Of a DNA stretch of 9,392 nt, positions 1-6,364 are shown one piece after another. Position numbers and translations under genes: made by a program. The DNA lies in the NCBI GenBank assembly GCA_018238825.1, contig JABCSP010000066.1, positions 1 to 9,392 on the forward strand, in the 5' to 3' direction. Under the pieces are notes generated by a model. The model did no database searches. It had not been told where the DNA came from and saw only the letters and a program-made list of their open reading frames with translations. How positions within the stretch are numbered: position 1 is the first letter of the stretch; every line of letters starts with the position of its first letter. Source of the DNA: Candidatus Thorarchaeota archaeon (GTDB lineage: Archaea; Asgardarchaeota; Thorarchaeia; Thorarchaeales; Thorarchaeaceae).

Positions 1-854
1 CAACCACCAACAAGTAAGACTACAGCAAGGCCCAGTCCACTTACGAAACGAATTGCTGGGAAAAATGTGGCTTGAGCTTTTCCTGCAGCCACATTTGATT
101 CATAATCTGCCTCATTGAGTTCAGCGAAAATCTCTGCGCTTATTCTCTCCCTCGCGAAACTTTTTGTCACTTTAGCCCCTGAGATACTCTCTGCAAAGTT
201 TGCAGTCACACTCGATATAGTCTTTCTAGTTCGTCTATATGCCGCTCTGAGTTTCCTTCTGAAATAGAGCGTAAGGACTAACAAAATTGGTACCACCGTT
301 AGTGATGCCAGAGCAAGTCTATAATCTACAGTAAAGATTACGATACCTATCGCAAAGACAACGAAAATCTGAGCAAAGGTACTAATCAGACTTCCAGCTA
401 GTAATTCGCTCATCCGGTCAACATCATTTGTTAATCGTGAGATGATTCTCCCACTTGATGAGTGGTCGTGGAATTCTTCAGACATCTCTTGGACATGTGT
501 GTAGAGGTCTTGTCTGATATCATAAACTGCTCTTTGTCCCATCAGTGCCATGAGATATTCTGTGCCATATGTTGTTAGCCAATAGAAGAACATCACGATG
601 ATGTAAAGGGTTGCAGTGGATGTGATTGCAGTTAGATTTCCACTAATCACCGCGTCTGGGAAATCAACATCAATTGCCTGCCTGATAATGAACGGAGTCC
701 AAATACCTATGCCAATTCCTATTGCTGTTAGCATAACTACTGCTACGAATAACTTCCTATATGCAAGAATATACTTCACCATTCGCCAGAGGAGTGTGCG
801 GTCTGCATACTCGAAGGTCCTTGCATCTGGGTCATCTTCATGATCGAGACTCAA
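1..854 (-). CDS. ABC exporter half-transporter, second subunit (partial, N-terminal membrane domain only)
   Basis: Reading leftward, the first 284 residues are an ABC type-1 exporter membrane domain. Hydrophobic helices lie at about residues 33-55, 78-101, 153-175, 178-198 and 265 onward. The stretches QRAVYDIRQDLYTHVQ (about 107-122) and SGRIISRLTNDVDRM (about 134-148) are typical of the coupling-helix region of this fold. The nucleotide-binding domain lies beyond the window edge. I chose TTG at 854-852 as start because AGGAGGGTGA (870-861) is a near-ideal ribosome-binding site six bases before it, and because TTGA overlaps the stop of the preceding ABC gene. The next in-frame ATG (782) would remove only 24 residues. 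Overlap with its neighbour argues for translational coupling and a heterodimer. By analogy with TM287/288 and BmrC/D, this should be the subunit with the competent Walker B Glu, but that part cannot be seen. Substrate unknown (drug, lipid or peptide export are typical of the family). Confidence 0.9.
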   Translation of the reverse strand, partial: MSLDHEDDPDARTFEYADRTLLWRMVKYILAYRKLFVAVVMLTAIGIGIGIWTPFIIRQAIDVDFPDAVISGNLTAITSTATLYIIVMFFYWLTTYGTEYLMALMGQRAVYDIRQDLYTHVQEMSEEFHDHSSSGRIISRLTNDVDRMSELLAGSLISTFAQIFVVFAIGIVIFTVDYRLALASLTVVPILLVLTLYFRRKLRAAYRRTRKTISSVTANFAESISGAKVTKSFARERISAEIFAELNEADYESNVAAGKAQATFFPAIRFVSGLGLAVVLLVGG

Positions 855-2770
855 GGTCTTTCACCCTCCTGAATGGGTATCTCAGAGGCTGTATCATCGT
901 CCACAAATGCGGCAAGTTCCATTTCTGTTAGAGTCTGATGGATACCTAGGTACAACCCCTCTTTGGCAATGAGCTCTTCATGAGAGCCCTTCTCTACAAT
1001 TTGCCCACGTTCCATCATCACAATCAAATCAGCGTTTCTTACTGTACTCAACCGGTGAGTGATGATGAACGTAGTTCGATTCTTCATCAGATTCTCCAAT
1101 GCTTTCTGAATGAGCATCTCGGTCTTTGCATCAACAGAGCTTGTAGAATCGTCAAGAATCAATATCCTTGGGTCTGCTAATAATGCTCGAGCAATTGCTA
1201 TACGTTGCTTTTGGCCGCCAGATATTGTTACACCGCGTTCCCCAATTTCCGAATCATATCCATCTTCGAGGGTCATTATGAAATCATGAATCATTGCTGC
1301 CTTTGCAGCACTCTCAACTTCTTCCAGGGTTGCTTCTGGTTTTGCAAATGCAATATTCTCTTTTATTGTAGCACTGAAAAGAAACGGATCTTGATGGACC
1401 ATTCCTATTCGCTTTCTGAGATCATCAAGTGCATAGTGTCTGATATCAATCCCATCAATACATATTGTGCCAGGGGGTTCTACCTTAATGATTGCTCCTT
1501 CAATATCTATGCTGTCATTTTCTACCAGGTATTTAACATCACCAATCTTGAATTTTCCCTCGGTGACACTGTATGTCTTACCTCGAAAAGTAACCGTGCT
1601 ATTTGTATCTGCGTCGTAAAATCTTGGGATTAGATTCACGAAACTAGTCTTTCCCGATCCTGTTCCTCCTAACAAAGCTACAATCTGACCAGGTTTGACA
1701 TTCAATGTGACATCTCGGAGAATATAGTTCTCTTCACTATAACTGAAGAAGACATTATTGAAATCTACAGCACCTTTAAAATTCGAAGCATCAACTGGTT
1801 TTTCTGGGTTCATGACTGCATCTTTAGCATCCAAAATAAAGAAAGTTCGCTCACCAGCGGCTGAAGCTCTTTGATACATGCCTACTCCCCAACTGAGGAA
1901 TCTAGCAGGCATCATCAACATACCAATCAGTGATACAAATCCTACAAACTCACCCATAGATAGAGTACCTTCCACAATGAAGAATCCACCAATATAAATT
2001 AGAAATCCAACAACAGCTCCAAAGAGTGACGGGAGCATTGGATGATAGAATGCCATGAGTCTACTAGCTTCGACCCTGAGGTCAAGGAAACCTTTGTTTT
2101 CCTTCTCTACTCTTTTTGCTTCACGCGCTTCAGATGCGTAGGATCTAACCACTTTGTGACCAATAATATTCTCAGCTATAACAGAACTGAGAGAACCATA
2201 TTGCTTTCGAGCTGCATAGAAGACAGGCCTTACTTTCTTAGCAAACACATAGATGAACATTACAATAATCGGTAAGAGCACCAACATGTAGGCCGTAAGC
2301 TCTGGGCTCACCATATACATCACAAAGAACGTTCCAATCAACATGGAAATTCCAATCAATATGACTCGGAAACCCCAGAAGAGAAACTCTCTCATTGTGG
2401 TTACATCAGTAGTAACTCTAGCCAATAGCTGTCCAGTTTCGTTCTCGTCATAGAATGCAAGATCTTTCTCCATTAGACTATCGTAGACTTCTTTGCGTAT
2501 ATCATAGATGACTCTCTGTGAGTTAATTGCAGATCCATATCTTGCTATTATGTCAAAGAAACTGTATAGAGCTCCTAATGAAATGTAAAGCAAAACGTAA
2601 GGTATCAACTGATCCATTTGATTTGCAAGGATAATATTGTCGATGATATGAATAGTGACTAAGGGCGTGATTAGATTGAATACAACACCGATGACTGATG
2701 ACAAAAGAAATCCAAAAAAGATTACTTTGTTTCTCAGCGCATAGCCTGTGAGTCGTCTAATGTGACCCAA
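851..2770 (-). CDS. ABC exporter half-transporter, degenerate-site subunit with an inserted segment in the NBD
   Basis: A full half-transporter of 639 residues: about six membrane helices in residues 17-290, then a nucleotide-binding domain at about 335-610. Visible motifs are the A-loop Tyr344, Walker A GGTGSGKT (368-375), Q-loop Gln460, signature ISGGQ (516-520), Walker B ILILD (536-540), D-loop SSVD (544-547) and switch His572. The residue after Walker B is Asp541 instead of the catalytic Glu, as in the degenerate subunit of heterodimeric exporters such as TM287. The partner gene overlaps its stop, which fits. Unusual: about 47 extra residues (387-433) sit between Walker A and the Q-loop, where most exporters have only a short link. 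The start is TTG at 2770; there is no upstream in-frame ATG before a stop, and GGGGCTGA (2782-2775) is a modest ribosome-binding site four bases away. The acidic C-terminal tail (about 615-639) is not part of the usual fold. Substrate unknown. Confidence 0.93.
   Translation of the reverse strand: MGHIRRLTGYALRNKVIFFGFLLSSVIGVVFNLITPLVTIHIIDNIILANQMDQLIPYVLLYISLGALYSFFDIIARYGSAINSQRVIYDIRKEVYDSLMEKDLAFYDENETGQLLARVTTDVTTMREFLFWGFRVILIGISMLIGTFFVMYMVSPELTAYMLVLLPIIVMFIYVFAKKVRPVFYAARKQYGSLSSVIAENIIGHKVVRSYASEAREAKRVEKENKGFLDLRVEASRLMAFYHPMLPSLFGAVVGFLIYIGGFFIVEGTLSMGEFVGFVSLIGMLMMPARFLSWGVGMYQRASAAGERTFFILDAKDAVMNPEKPVDASNFKGAVDFNNVFFSYSEENYILRDVTLNVKPGQIVALLGGTGSGKTSFVNLIPRFYDADTNSTVTFRGKTYSVTEGKFKIGDVKYLVENDSIDIEGAIIKVEPPGTICIDGIDIRHYALDDLRKRIGMVHQDPFLFSATIKENIAFAKPEATLEEVESAAKAAMIHDFIMTLEDGYDSEIGERGVTISGGQKQRIAIARALLADPRILILDDSTSSVDAKTEMLIQKALENLMKNRTTFIITHRLSTVRNADLIVMMERGQIVEKGSHEELIAKEGLYLGIHQTLTEMELAAFVDDDTASEIPIQEGERP
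861..870 (-). promoter_or_regulatory. Strong ribosome-binding site for the second ABC gene
   Basis: On the minus strand AGGAGGGTGA lies six bases before TTG at 854. It sits inside the last codons of the upstream ABC gene and decides the start of the second gene. Confidence 0.75.
1472..1612 (-). other. Inserted segment (~47 residues) inside the ABC nucleotide-binding domain
   Basis: Residues 387-433 of the half-transporter. The canonical LIPRFYD after Walker A normally runs almost directly into a GxIxIDGxDIR strand; here that strand (GTICIDGIDIR) begins only at 434. The insert alternates polar and hydrophobic residues (for example TVTFRGKTYSV and IEGAIIKVEPPG), suggesting a few short beta strands. 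It stays in frame and has base composition like its surroundings, so it is not an obvious frameshift or an element. It is too short for an intein and has no splicing motifs. The boundaries are my estimate from the family pattern, not from an alignment. Confidence 0.75.
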
Positions 2771-2848
2771 TTTTTCAGCCCCATTCCTTTTTGAAATTCT
2801 CGTTTATGATAAGACTTGTGAAGTATGCATGTTCAATCAGTATCCAAT
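2771..2848 (-). promoter_or_regulatory. Flavodoxin-ABC spacer, possible internal promoter
   Basis: This 78-base gap has no terminator-like hairpin. On the minus strand TATCATAAA (about 2812-2804) resembles an archaeal TATA box and would place a transcript start near 2780-2785, close to the GGGGCTGA ribosome-binding site. The ABC pair might thus be transcribed both with and without the flavodoxin gene. This is judged by eye only. Confidence 0.3.
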
Positions 2849-3265
2849 TCAGCTGCATTTCCCTGCAAGCAAAGTTCCCAAGTTACGGCATTCTTCTAAT
2901 ACTGATTTCCCAGGATAGTCTTTTGCTTTAATTGGTTGCTCAATCACTAACTCTACATTGAGTTCTATCAGCCTGTTGGTGATTTCATCTGGAGCTTCTC
3001 CGCTCCATCCGTAAGAACCGTAACTCGCGGCAGGAAGGCCCTTCAGATCTGTAAGTTCTGATAGGATTCGCTTCACCATGGGAAGTACTCTCTTCATTCT
3101 GGTCGAGCTACCTATCGCAAAAGCGCAGAAATCCGCTAGTCCATTGAACTCTTTAGCATCAACAATCTCGCATTCGGCACCAGACGATGTAACACCTTCA
3201 CATATTGCCTCTGCCATTGCTTTTGTTCGACCCCGAGTACTCTCGTAGATAACTCCGACTTTCAT
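2849..3265 (-). CDS. Flavodoxin-fold protein (single-domain FMN electron carrier)
   Basis: 138 residues with the flavodoxin layout. A first beta strand MKVGVIYE is followed by the FMN phosphate loop STRGRT (9-14), a GSSTRMKR loop near 52-59, and the isoalloxazine loop SYGSYGWSGEA (81-91). The SYGWSG pattern is characteristic of the flavodoxin domain of A-type flavoproteins (FprA / rubredoxin-oxygen oxidoreductase), but the metallo-beta-lactamase half is absent, so this is a stand-alone carrier or a small oxidoreductase. A longer frame from TTG at 3289 exists, but ATG at 3265 starts exactly at the first beta strand, so I prefer it; no clear Shine-Dalgarno is visible there. It lies 78 bases before the ABC pair on the same strand and diverges from the DNA glycosylase gene. 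Its redox partner is unknown. A link to the exporter through an operon is possible but unproven. Confidence 0.85.
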   Translation of the reverse strand: MKVGVIYESTRGRTKAMAEAICEGVTSSGAECEIVDAKEFNGLADFCAFAIGSSTRMKRVLPMVKRILSELTDLKGLPAASYGSYGWSGEAPDEITNRLIELNVELVIEQPIKAKDYPGKSVLEECRNLGTLLAGKCS

Positions 3266-3274
3266 CTTGAATCT

Positions 3275-3313
3275 TTTCGATATTTGCAATCGTGTAACAA
3301 AAGACTATCGAAA
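3275..3313. repeat. 8-bp inverted repeat in the divergent promoter region
   Basis: TTTCGATA (3275-3282) and TATCGAAA (3306-3313) form a perfect inverted repeat with a 23-base spacer between the divergent flavodoxin and glycosylase genes. TTGCAAT (3284-3290) and ATTGCAA (3320-3326) form a second, interleaved pair. The spacing would suit a dimeric regulator reading both promoters, but arms this short can occur by chance. Confidence 0.35.
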
Positions 3314-3373
3314 CAGGACATTGCAAGAATACCACTTTGCTGATAAGGAACGACTGATGCGTAGCATGTGGAT

Positions 3374-4042
3374 ATGTCAGAAGAGATACGAAGGAAAGCA
3401 GTCAAAGTCTGTAAGATACTCATCAGCAAGTATGGCAAAGAAGTGAGTGAAAGGAAACTCCCTCCAATCGATGAACTTGTGATGACAATCCTTAGTCAAC
3501 ATACCAACGATATCAATATGTTTCGTGCGTTCGAGAGTTTGAAAGGGGCTTACTCTTCTTGGGAAGAAGTCCTTGCTGCTCCACAAGATGAGTTGGCTGT
3601 GACTATTCGGTCATCTGGAATGTATAATTTGAAGGCAAAACGGATTCAAGCCACCCTTAGAGAAATCCAAGAGCGAGTCGGTAAATTAGATATATCTCAT
3701 CTTGAAACAATGGAGATAGCAGAGGCAAAAGAATGGTTAACATCTTTGCATGGTGTAGGACCAAAGACTGCTGCAATAGTTCTGCTATTCTCATTCGGAC
3801 TTCCTGTGTTACCTGTTGATACCCATGTTTGGAGAGTAACAAAGCGATTAGGTATCATCGATATGAAAGTTTCACGAGAGAAGGCTCATAATCTCTTGGA
3901 ACAGATCATGCCCATTGATTGTATTCCATCTCTCAACAAGAATCTGGTTCAACATGGTAGGGAGATTTGTCGTGCACAGAATCCCAAGTGCGCAGACTGT
4001 ATTTTGAATCATTTCTGTGACTACTATAGTTCGCACAGTTGA
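3374..4042 (+). CDS. nth: Endonuclease III-type DNA glycosylase/AP lyase with 4Fe-4S cluster
   Basis: About 222 residues, close to the usual 210-230 of endonuclease III, which removes oxidised pyrimidines from DNA and cuts the abasic strand. Numbered from ATG 3374: LSQHT with Gln42 near the N-terminus (the conserved LSxxT block), a helix-hairpin-helix LHGVGPKTA at about 125-133 with the expected catalytic Lys131, and PVDTHVWRV with the catalytic Asp149. A terminal cluster has Cys199, 206, 209 and 215 in C-x6-C-x2-C-x5-C spacing. All key residues are present, so it should be active. GTG at 3368 is an alternative start two codons upstream. No Shine-Dalgarno is close; TGATAAGG near 3341-3348 could be a TATA box for a leaderless message. 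It diverges from the flavodoxin gene. A thymine- or mismatch-specific relative of the same superfamily cannot be excluded. Confidence 0.88.
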   Translation: MSEEIRRKAVKVCKILISKYGKEVSERKLPPIDELVMTILSQHTNDINMFRAFESLKGAYSSWEEVLAAPQDELAVTIRSSGMYNLKAKRIQATLREIQERVGKLDISHLETMEIAEAKEWLTSLHGVGPKTAAIVLLFSFGLPVLPVDTHVWRVTKRLGIIDMKVSREKAHNLLEQIMPIDCIPSLNKNLVQHGREICRAQNPKCADCILNHFCDYYSSHS

Positions 4043-4121
4043 TTGGTCACTATATTTCATTCCCCAATCTTCATTGAACTGTTAAAATGACTATCAAATT
4101 ACGTAATCCTATCAACATCTT

Positions 4122-4140
4122 AAAAAGGGTGGTCTTTTTT
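4122..4140 (+). terminator. Hairpin with T-run after the glycosylase gene
   Basis: AAAAAG (4122-4127) pairs with CTTTTT (4134-4139) around a GGTGGT loop, ending in T's. The stem is weak and A/T-rich. The T-run could end transcription of the glycosylase gene 80 bases upstream. The same TTAAAAAG stretch could instead be the TATA box for the antiporter gene, placing a start near 4148. Confidence 0.4.
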
Positions 4141-4171
4141 CCTTAGACAAACACCGATTTTAAGCCTCAGT

Positions 4172-4178
4172 GGAGTGA
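4172..4178 (+). promoter_or_regulatory. Ribosome-binding site setting the antiporter TTG start
   Basis: GGAGTGA precedes TTG (4188) by nine bases. It implies a leadered transcript, so the TATA box should lie upstream of about 4150; TTAAAAAG at 4120-4127 is the best candidate. Confidence 0.6.
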
Positions 4179-4187
4179 AATTAGCAA

Positions 4188-5534
4188 TTGCAGATAGTCC
4201 TTACACCTGATACATTGTTTATCATTGGAATATCTCTTGTACTGGCATATTTCGGTGCTGAAATAATGCAGAAGATCGGAATACCTCGCATTCTTGGTTT
4301 CATGATTGCTGGGTTAGTTCTTGGTATGATAGGTGTAGTTGACGAAACAGTTAGGGTTTCTCTGTTTCCACTAGTTGATTTGGCTCTGGGACTCATTGGC
4401 TACAATATAGGACTGGAAATACGAAGGGAAGTCTTCAGTGGACAAACACGTAGATTATCTGTTATCCTTGTTGCTGAGTCTATACTCACGTTTATTGTTG
4501 TAACATTCCTGACCTGGATGTTACTTGGGGCATGGCACATTGCGATTGTTTTTGGTGCGCTCGCTAGTGCTACTGATCCTGCCTCTACTATTATGGTAAT
4601 TTGGGAAAGAAAGACAAAAGGGAACCTCACTGACTCACTAATGTTCATTCTGGCTTTGGATGATGTCATTGCAATCCTCTTGGCTAATGCAGCTATCTCC
4701 CTAGCAGTTTTGTACTATGCTACACCAGGAACAGTGACAATTTTGGCGGTAGTAGTGACATTGGCCTTTGATTTAGTAGCATCAAGTGTAGCAGGTGCCA
4801 TACTTGGTTTTGTCATGGTATATTTTGTCAATAGAGAGGATAGCAGAAAACAAATTCTAGAGTTCGAATTTGGAATGATAATTCTTCTAGTGGGTCTCAT
4901 GTCATGGCTTAATCTTAGTACTATTCTCTCTTGCATGGTGTTTGGATTCGTTGTTGGTAACTGGGTACATCCTGATAAAGACCCAATCAGTAAAACCCTG
5001 AAAGTAGTAATGTCGCCAATAGTGATGATATTCTTTGTAATTGTAGGGGCATCAATCAACCTATCGCTCATTGCTGAGGTGAGCGTAATAATTCTCGCTA
5101 GTGTTTATGTTTTAGGTAGAACCTTTTCGAAATATTTTGGAGCTCGTGGAGGATCTCACATTACAAATACGCCCCCATTAACCTCCAAATATCTTGGTCT
5201 GTGTCTAATGTCACAAGCAGGAGTAGCAGTAGGGCTCTCACTAGTGGTAGAGAAAAACTTTCTTACAATTGGATCAGCTGAAGCAATATTCTATGGGGCG
5301 CTTATTCTGAATGTGATTGCGCTCACTACCATGATTCTACAAATATTTGGACCAATCGCAGCCAGTGAAGGTCTCAAGAGAGCAGGCGAATATCCTGAAT
5401 ATCTTGGTACTACTAAAATTAATGGTCTCTACATACAAGATAATGGAATACCATATCCGCAGAGCTCTCTGCTCACTGAGAGTGAAACCGATGAATTGCT
5501 AGACCCTGAACAACGGGATAATGATGACTCCTGA
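4188..5534 (+). CDS. Cation/proton antiporter (Na+/H+ exchanger superfamily)
   Basis: 448 residues with about 12-13 hydrophobic helices in residues 8-390, then a hydrophilic, probably cytoplasmic tail of about 55 residues. The discontinuous-helix motif ATDPAST (128-134) and the ion-binding pair ALDD (Asp158-Asp159) are both present. Further on are the conserved FFVIVGASI (282-290), a basic helix around Arg311 and Lys315, and SQAGVAVGL (342-350). The Asp-Asp pair is typical of CPA2-like, usually electrogenic exchangers; the TDP motif also occurs in CPA1. It should swap Na+ or K+ for H+ across the cell membrane for pH and salt balance. The start is TTG at 4188, chosen because GGAGTGA (4172-4178) is a good ribosome-binding site nine bases away. 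The tail shows no recognisable TrkA-N nucleotide-binding domain, unlike many Kef proteins. Which ion it carries cannot be read from the sequence. Confidence 0.9.
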   Translation: MQIVLTPDTLFIIGISLVLAYFGAEIMQKIGIPRILGFMIAGLVLGMIGVVDETVRVSLFPLVDLALGLIGYNIGLEIRREVFSGQTRRLSVILVAESILTFIVVTFLTWMLLGAWHIAIVFGALASATDPASTIMVIWERKTKGNLTDSLMFILALDDVIAILLANAAISLAVLYYATPGTVTILAVVVTLAFDLVASSVAGAILGFVMVYFVNREDSRKQILEFEFGMIILLVGLMSWLNLSTILSCMVFGFVVGNWVHPDKDPISKTLKVVMSPIVMIFFVIVGASINLSLIAEVSVIILASVYVLGRTFSKYFGARGGSHITNTPPLTSKYLGLCLMSQAGVAVGLSLVVEKNFLTIGSAEAIFYGALILNVIALTTMILQIFGPIAASEGLKRAGEYPEYLGTTKINGLYIQDNGIPYPQSSLLTESETDELLDPEQRDNDDS

Positions 5535-5542
5535 GCATATCG

Positions 5543-5550
5543 ATTATTAA
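5543..5550 (+). promoter_or_regulatory. Putative TATA box for the TIGR04076-type gene
   Basis: ATTATTAA centred near 5546, preceded by CG, lies about 28 bases before ATG 5575. With no Shine-Dalgarno in between, this spacing suits an archaeal leaderless transcript. Judged by eye. Confidence 0.4.
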
Positions 5551-5574
5551 GATGGTTGACATTCCTGATTGACC

Positions 5575-5868
5575 ATGTCAGATTCAAATTGTATACGTGA
5601 TGAGCCTTGGCAGATTCTGTGTCGTGTTGTAAAGCAAGAAGGTCATTGCGCAGCTGGACACAAAGTTGGAGATGAGGTACTCTTTACCGGTGATGAAGTA
5701 AAAGGAAAGATCTGTATCAGTGCGATGTATTCTATGCTGCCAAAGATTTATGCCATGATGCACAATGCAAAATTTCCATGGTTAAAGGATCAATGTGTTG
5801 CAACTCATGCATGCCCAGATGGATTTAATCCGTTGATGTATGAGCTGCATCGTATTCCACGTGACTGA
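5575..5868 (+). CDS. TIGR04076 family protein, function unknown
   Basis: 97 residues that match my memory of the TIGR04076 pattern: a valine-rich strand, then GHCAAGHKVGDE (23-34), a central GKICISAMYSMLPKIYAM (44-61), PW (68-69), then ACPDGFNPLMYELHRI (79-94). Cys25, His29, Cys47 and Cys80 are at the conserved places, so a metal or redox role is possible; this is inference. The family is small, widespread in bacteria and archaea, and has no assigned reaction that I know of. A frame from TTG 5569 adds two residues; ATG 5575 is preferred. There are 40 bases after the antiporter stop with no terminator, so it may be cotranscribed with it or use its own TATA-like box. It ends two bases from the stop of the convergent zinc-ribbon gene. 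Confidence 0.85.
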   Translation: MSDSNCIRDEPWQILCRVVKQEGHCAAGHKVGDEVLFTGDEVKGKICISAMYSMLPKIYAMMHNAKFPWLKDQCVATHACPDGFNPLMYELHRIPRD

Positions 5869-5870
5869 AT

Positions 5871-6242
5871 CTACTCAGCATCTTCCTCAAGTACATCAGC
5901 ATTGGGGTCCTCATTTGGATCCATTAATGGGGCAAAAGCACCTTGAAGGTCCTCTAATATTGCATTCTTCTCAGGACGGTTTGACATCACAGGTGCTACA
6001 CGACCAAACCAACCACAGTCTATGCAATACAATGCTGGCTGTAAGCCCCCTGGAAAGGAACCGAGGTCCCGAGCTGAAGTCAGGTTAATCAATCGTGGGC
6101 TCTTGCAGATGGGGCATACTGCGATATCTGTTTCAATACCCTTCTTTTTCCACTCATCGAGGGCTGTTCGCACCGCCATGAGTCTTCTTAGCTCTTGCAA
6201 TTCTTTTTGAGAAAGTTGCCCAGATAGTGGTCTTGACGCCAT
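5871..6242 (-). CDS. Small zinc-ribbon protein, function unknown
   Basis: 123 residues from ATG 6242. The N-terminal third is a charged helix (about 12-36, QKELQELRR...). A zinc ribbon follows, with CPIC (Cys43, Cys46) and CIDC (Cys73, Cys76); the second knuckle continues as GWFGRV, like many nucleic-acid-binding or transcription-related ribbons. The last 25 residues are very acidic (DPNEDPNADVLEEDAE). A TTG three codons upstream (6251) is the alternative start. No ribosome-binding site is visible, and TAAATTAG (6276-6269) lies about 30 bases upstream, which suits a leaderless message. I do not recognise a named family. A role as a small transcription- or RNA-associated protein is a guess from the ribbon alone. 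Confidence 0.75.
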   Translation of the reverse strand: MASRPLSGQLSQKELQELRRLMAVRTALDEWKKKGIETDIAVCPICKSPRLINLTSARDLGSFPGGLQPALYCIDCGWFGRVAPVMSNRPEKNAILEDLQGAFAPLMDPNEDPNADVLEEDAE

Positions 6243-6268
6243 GGTTACCAAGAAAACTAGTTGATGAG

Positions 6269-6276
6269 CTAATTTA
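6269..6276 (-). promoter_or_regulatory. Putative TATA box for the zinc-ribbon gene
   Basis: TAAATTAG on the minus strand is centred about 30 bases before ATG 6242 with no Shine-Dalgarno between. It is consistent with leaderless transcription. Confidence 0.35.
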
Positions 6277-6323
6277 CCTTTTGTGATAGACGACGATTTG
6301 TACCAATCACAATATCAGACGAA

Positions 6324-6331
6324 TTCATAAG
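6324..6331 (+). promoter_or_regulatory. Putative TATA box for the membrane winged-helix gene
   Basis: TTCATAAG is centred near 6327. The usual archaeal spacing of about 26 bases places the transcript start near 6354, the exact middle of the inverted repeat at 6344-6364. Confidence 0.35.
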
Positions 6332-6343
6332 TCCACAGACGTT

Positions 6344-6364
6344 TAGCAACAGCAGGTGTTGCTA
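6344..6364. repeat. Perfect 8-bp inverted repeat covering the start of the winged-helix gene
   Basis: TAGCAACA (6344-6351), spacer GCAGG, TGTTGCTA (6357-6364). The right arm ends on the A of the ATG start codon, and the spacer overlaps the possible ribosome-binding site AGGTG (6354-6358). It could be an operator at the transcript start, possibly for the product of the gene itself, or, if transcription starts further upstream, an RNA hairpin hiding the start codon. Confidence 0.65.

Noticed and set aside
616..843. 75-codon plus-strand frame near the left end
   Set aside because: It is opposite the second ABC membrane domain, whose frame, start and ribosome-binding site are clear.
1472..1612. 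Intein or mobile insertion in the ABC gene
   Set aside because: The segment is far too short for an intein, lacks splice-junction residues, and has no flanking repeats.
1205..1633. 142-codon open frame on the plus strand
   Set aside because: It lies fully opposite the well-supported ABC nucleotide-binding domain, has a Cys/Phe-rich low-complexity translation and no upstream signals; it is a shadow frame.
4715..5071. 118-codon open frame on the minus strand inside the antiporter gene
   Set aside because: It is antisense to conserved membrane helices, with a Thr/Ile-rich product typical of a shadow of a hydrophobic gene.
6281..6312. Inverted repeat TTGTGAT / ATCACAA with an 18-base spacer
   Set aside because: Seven-base arms at this spacing are expected by chance in an A+T-rich gap, and it matches no predicted promoter position well.
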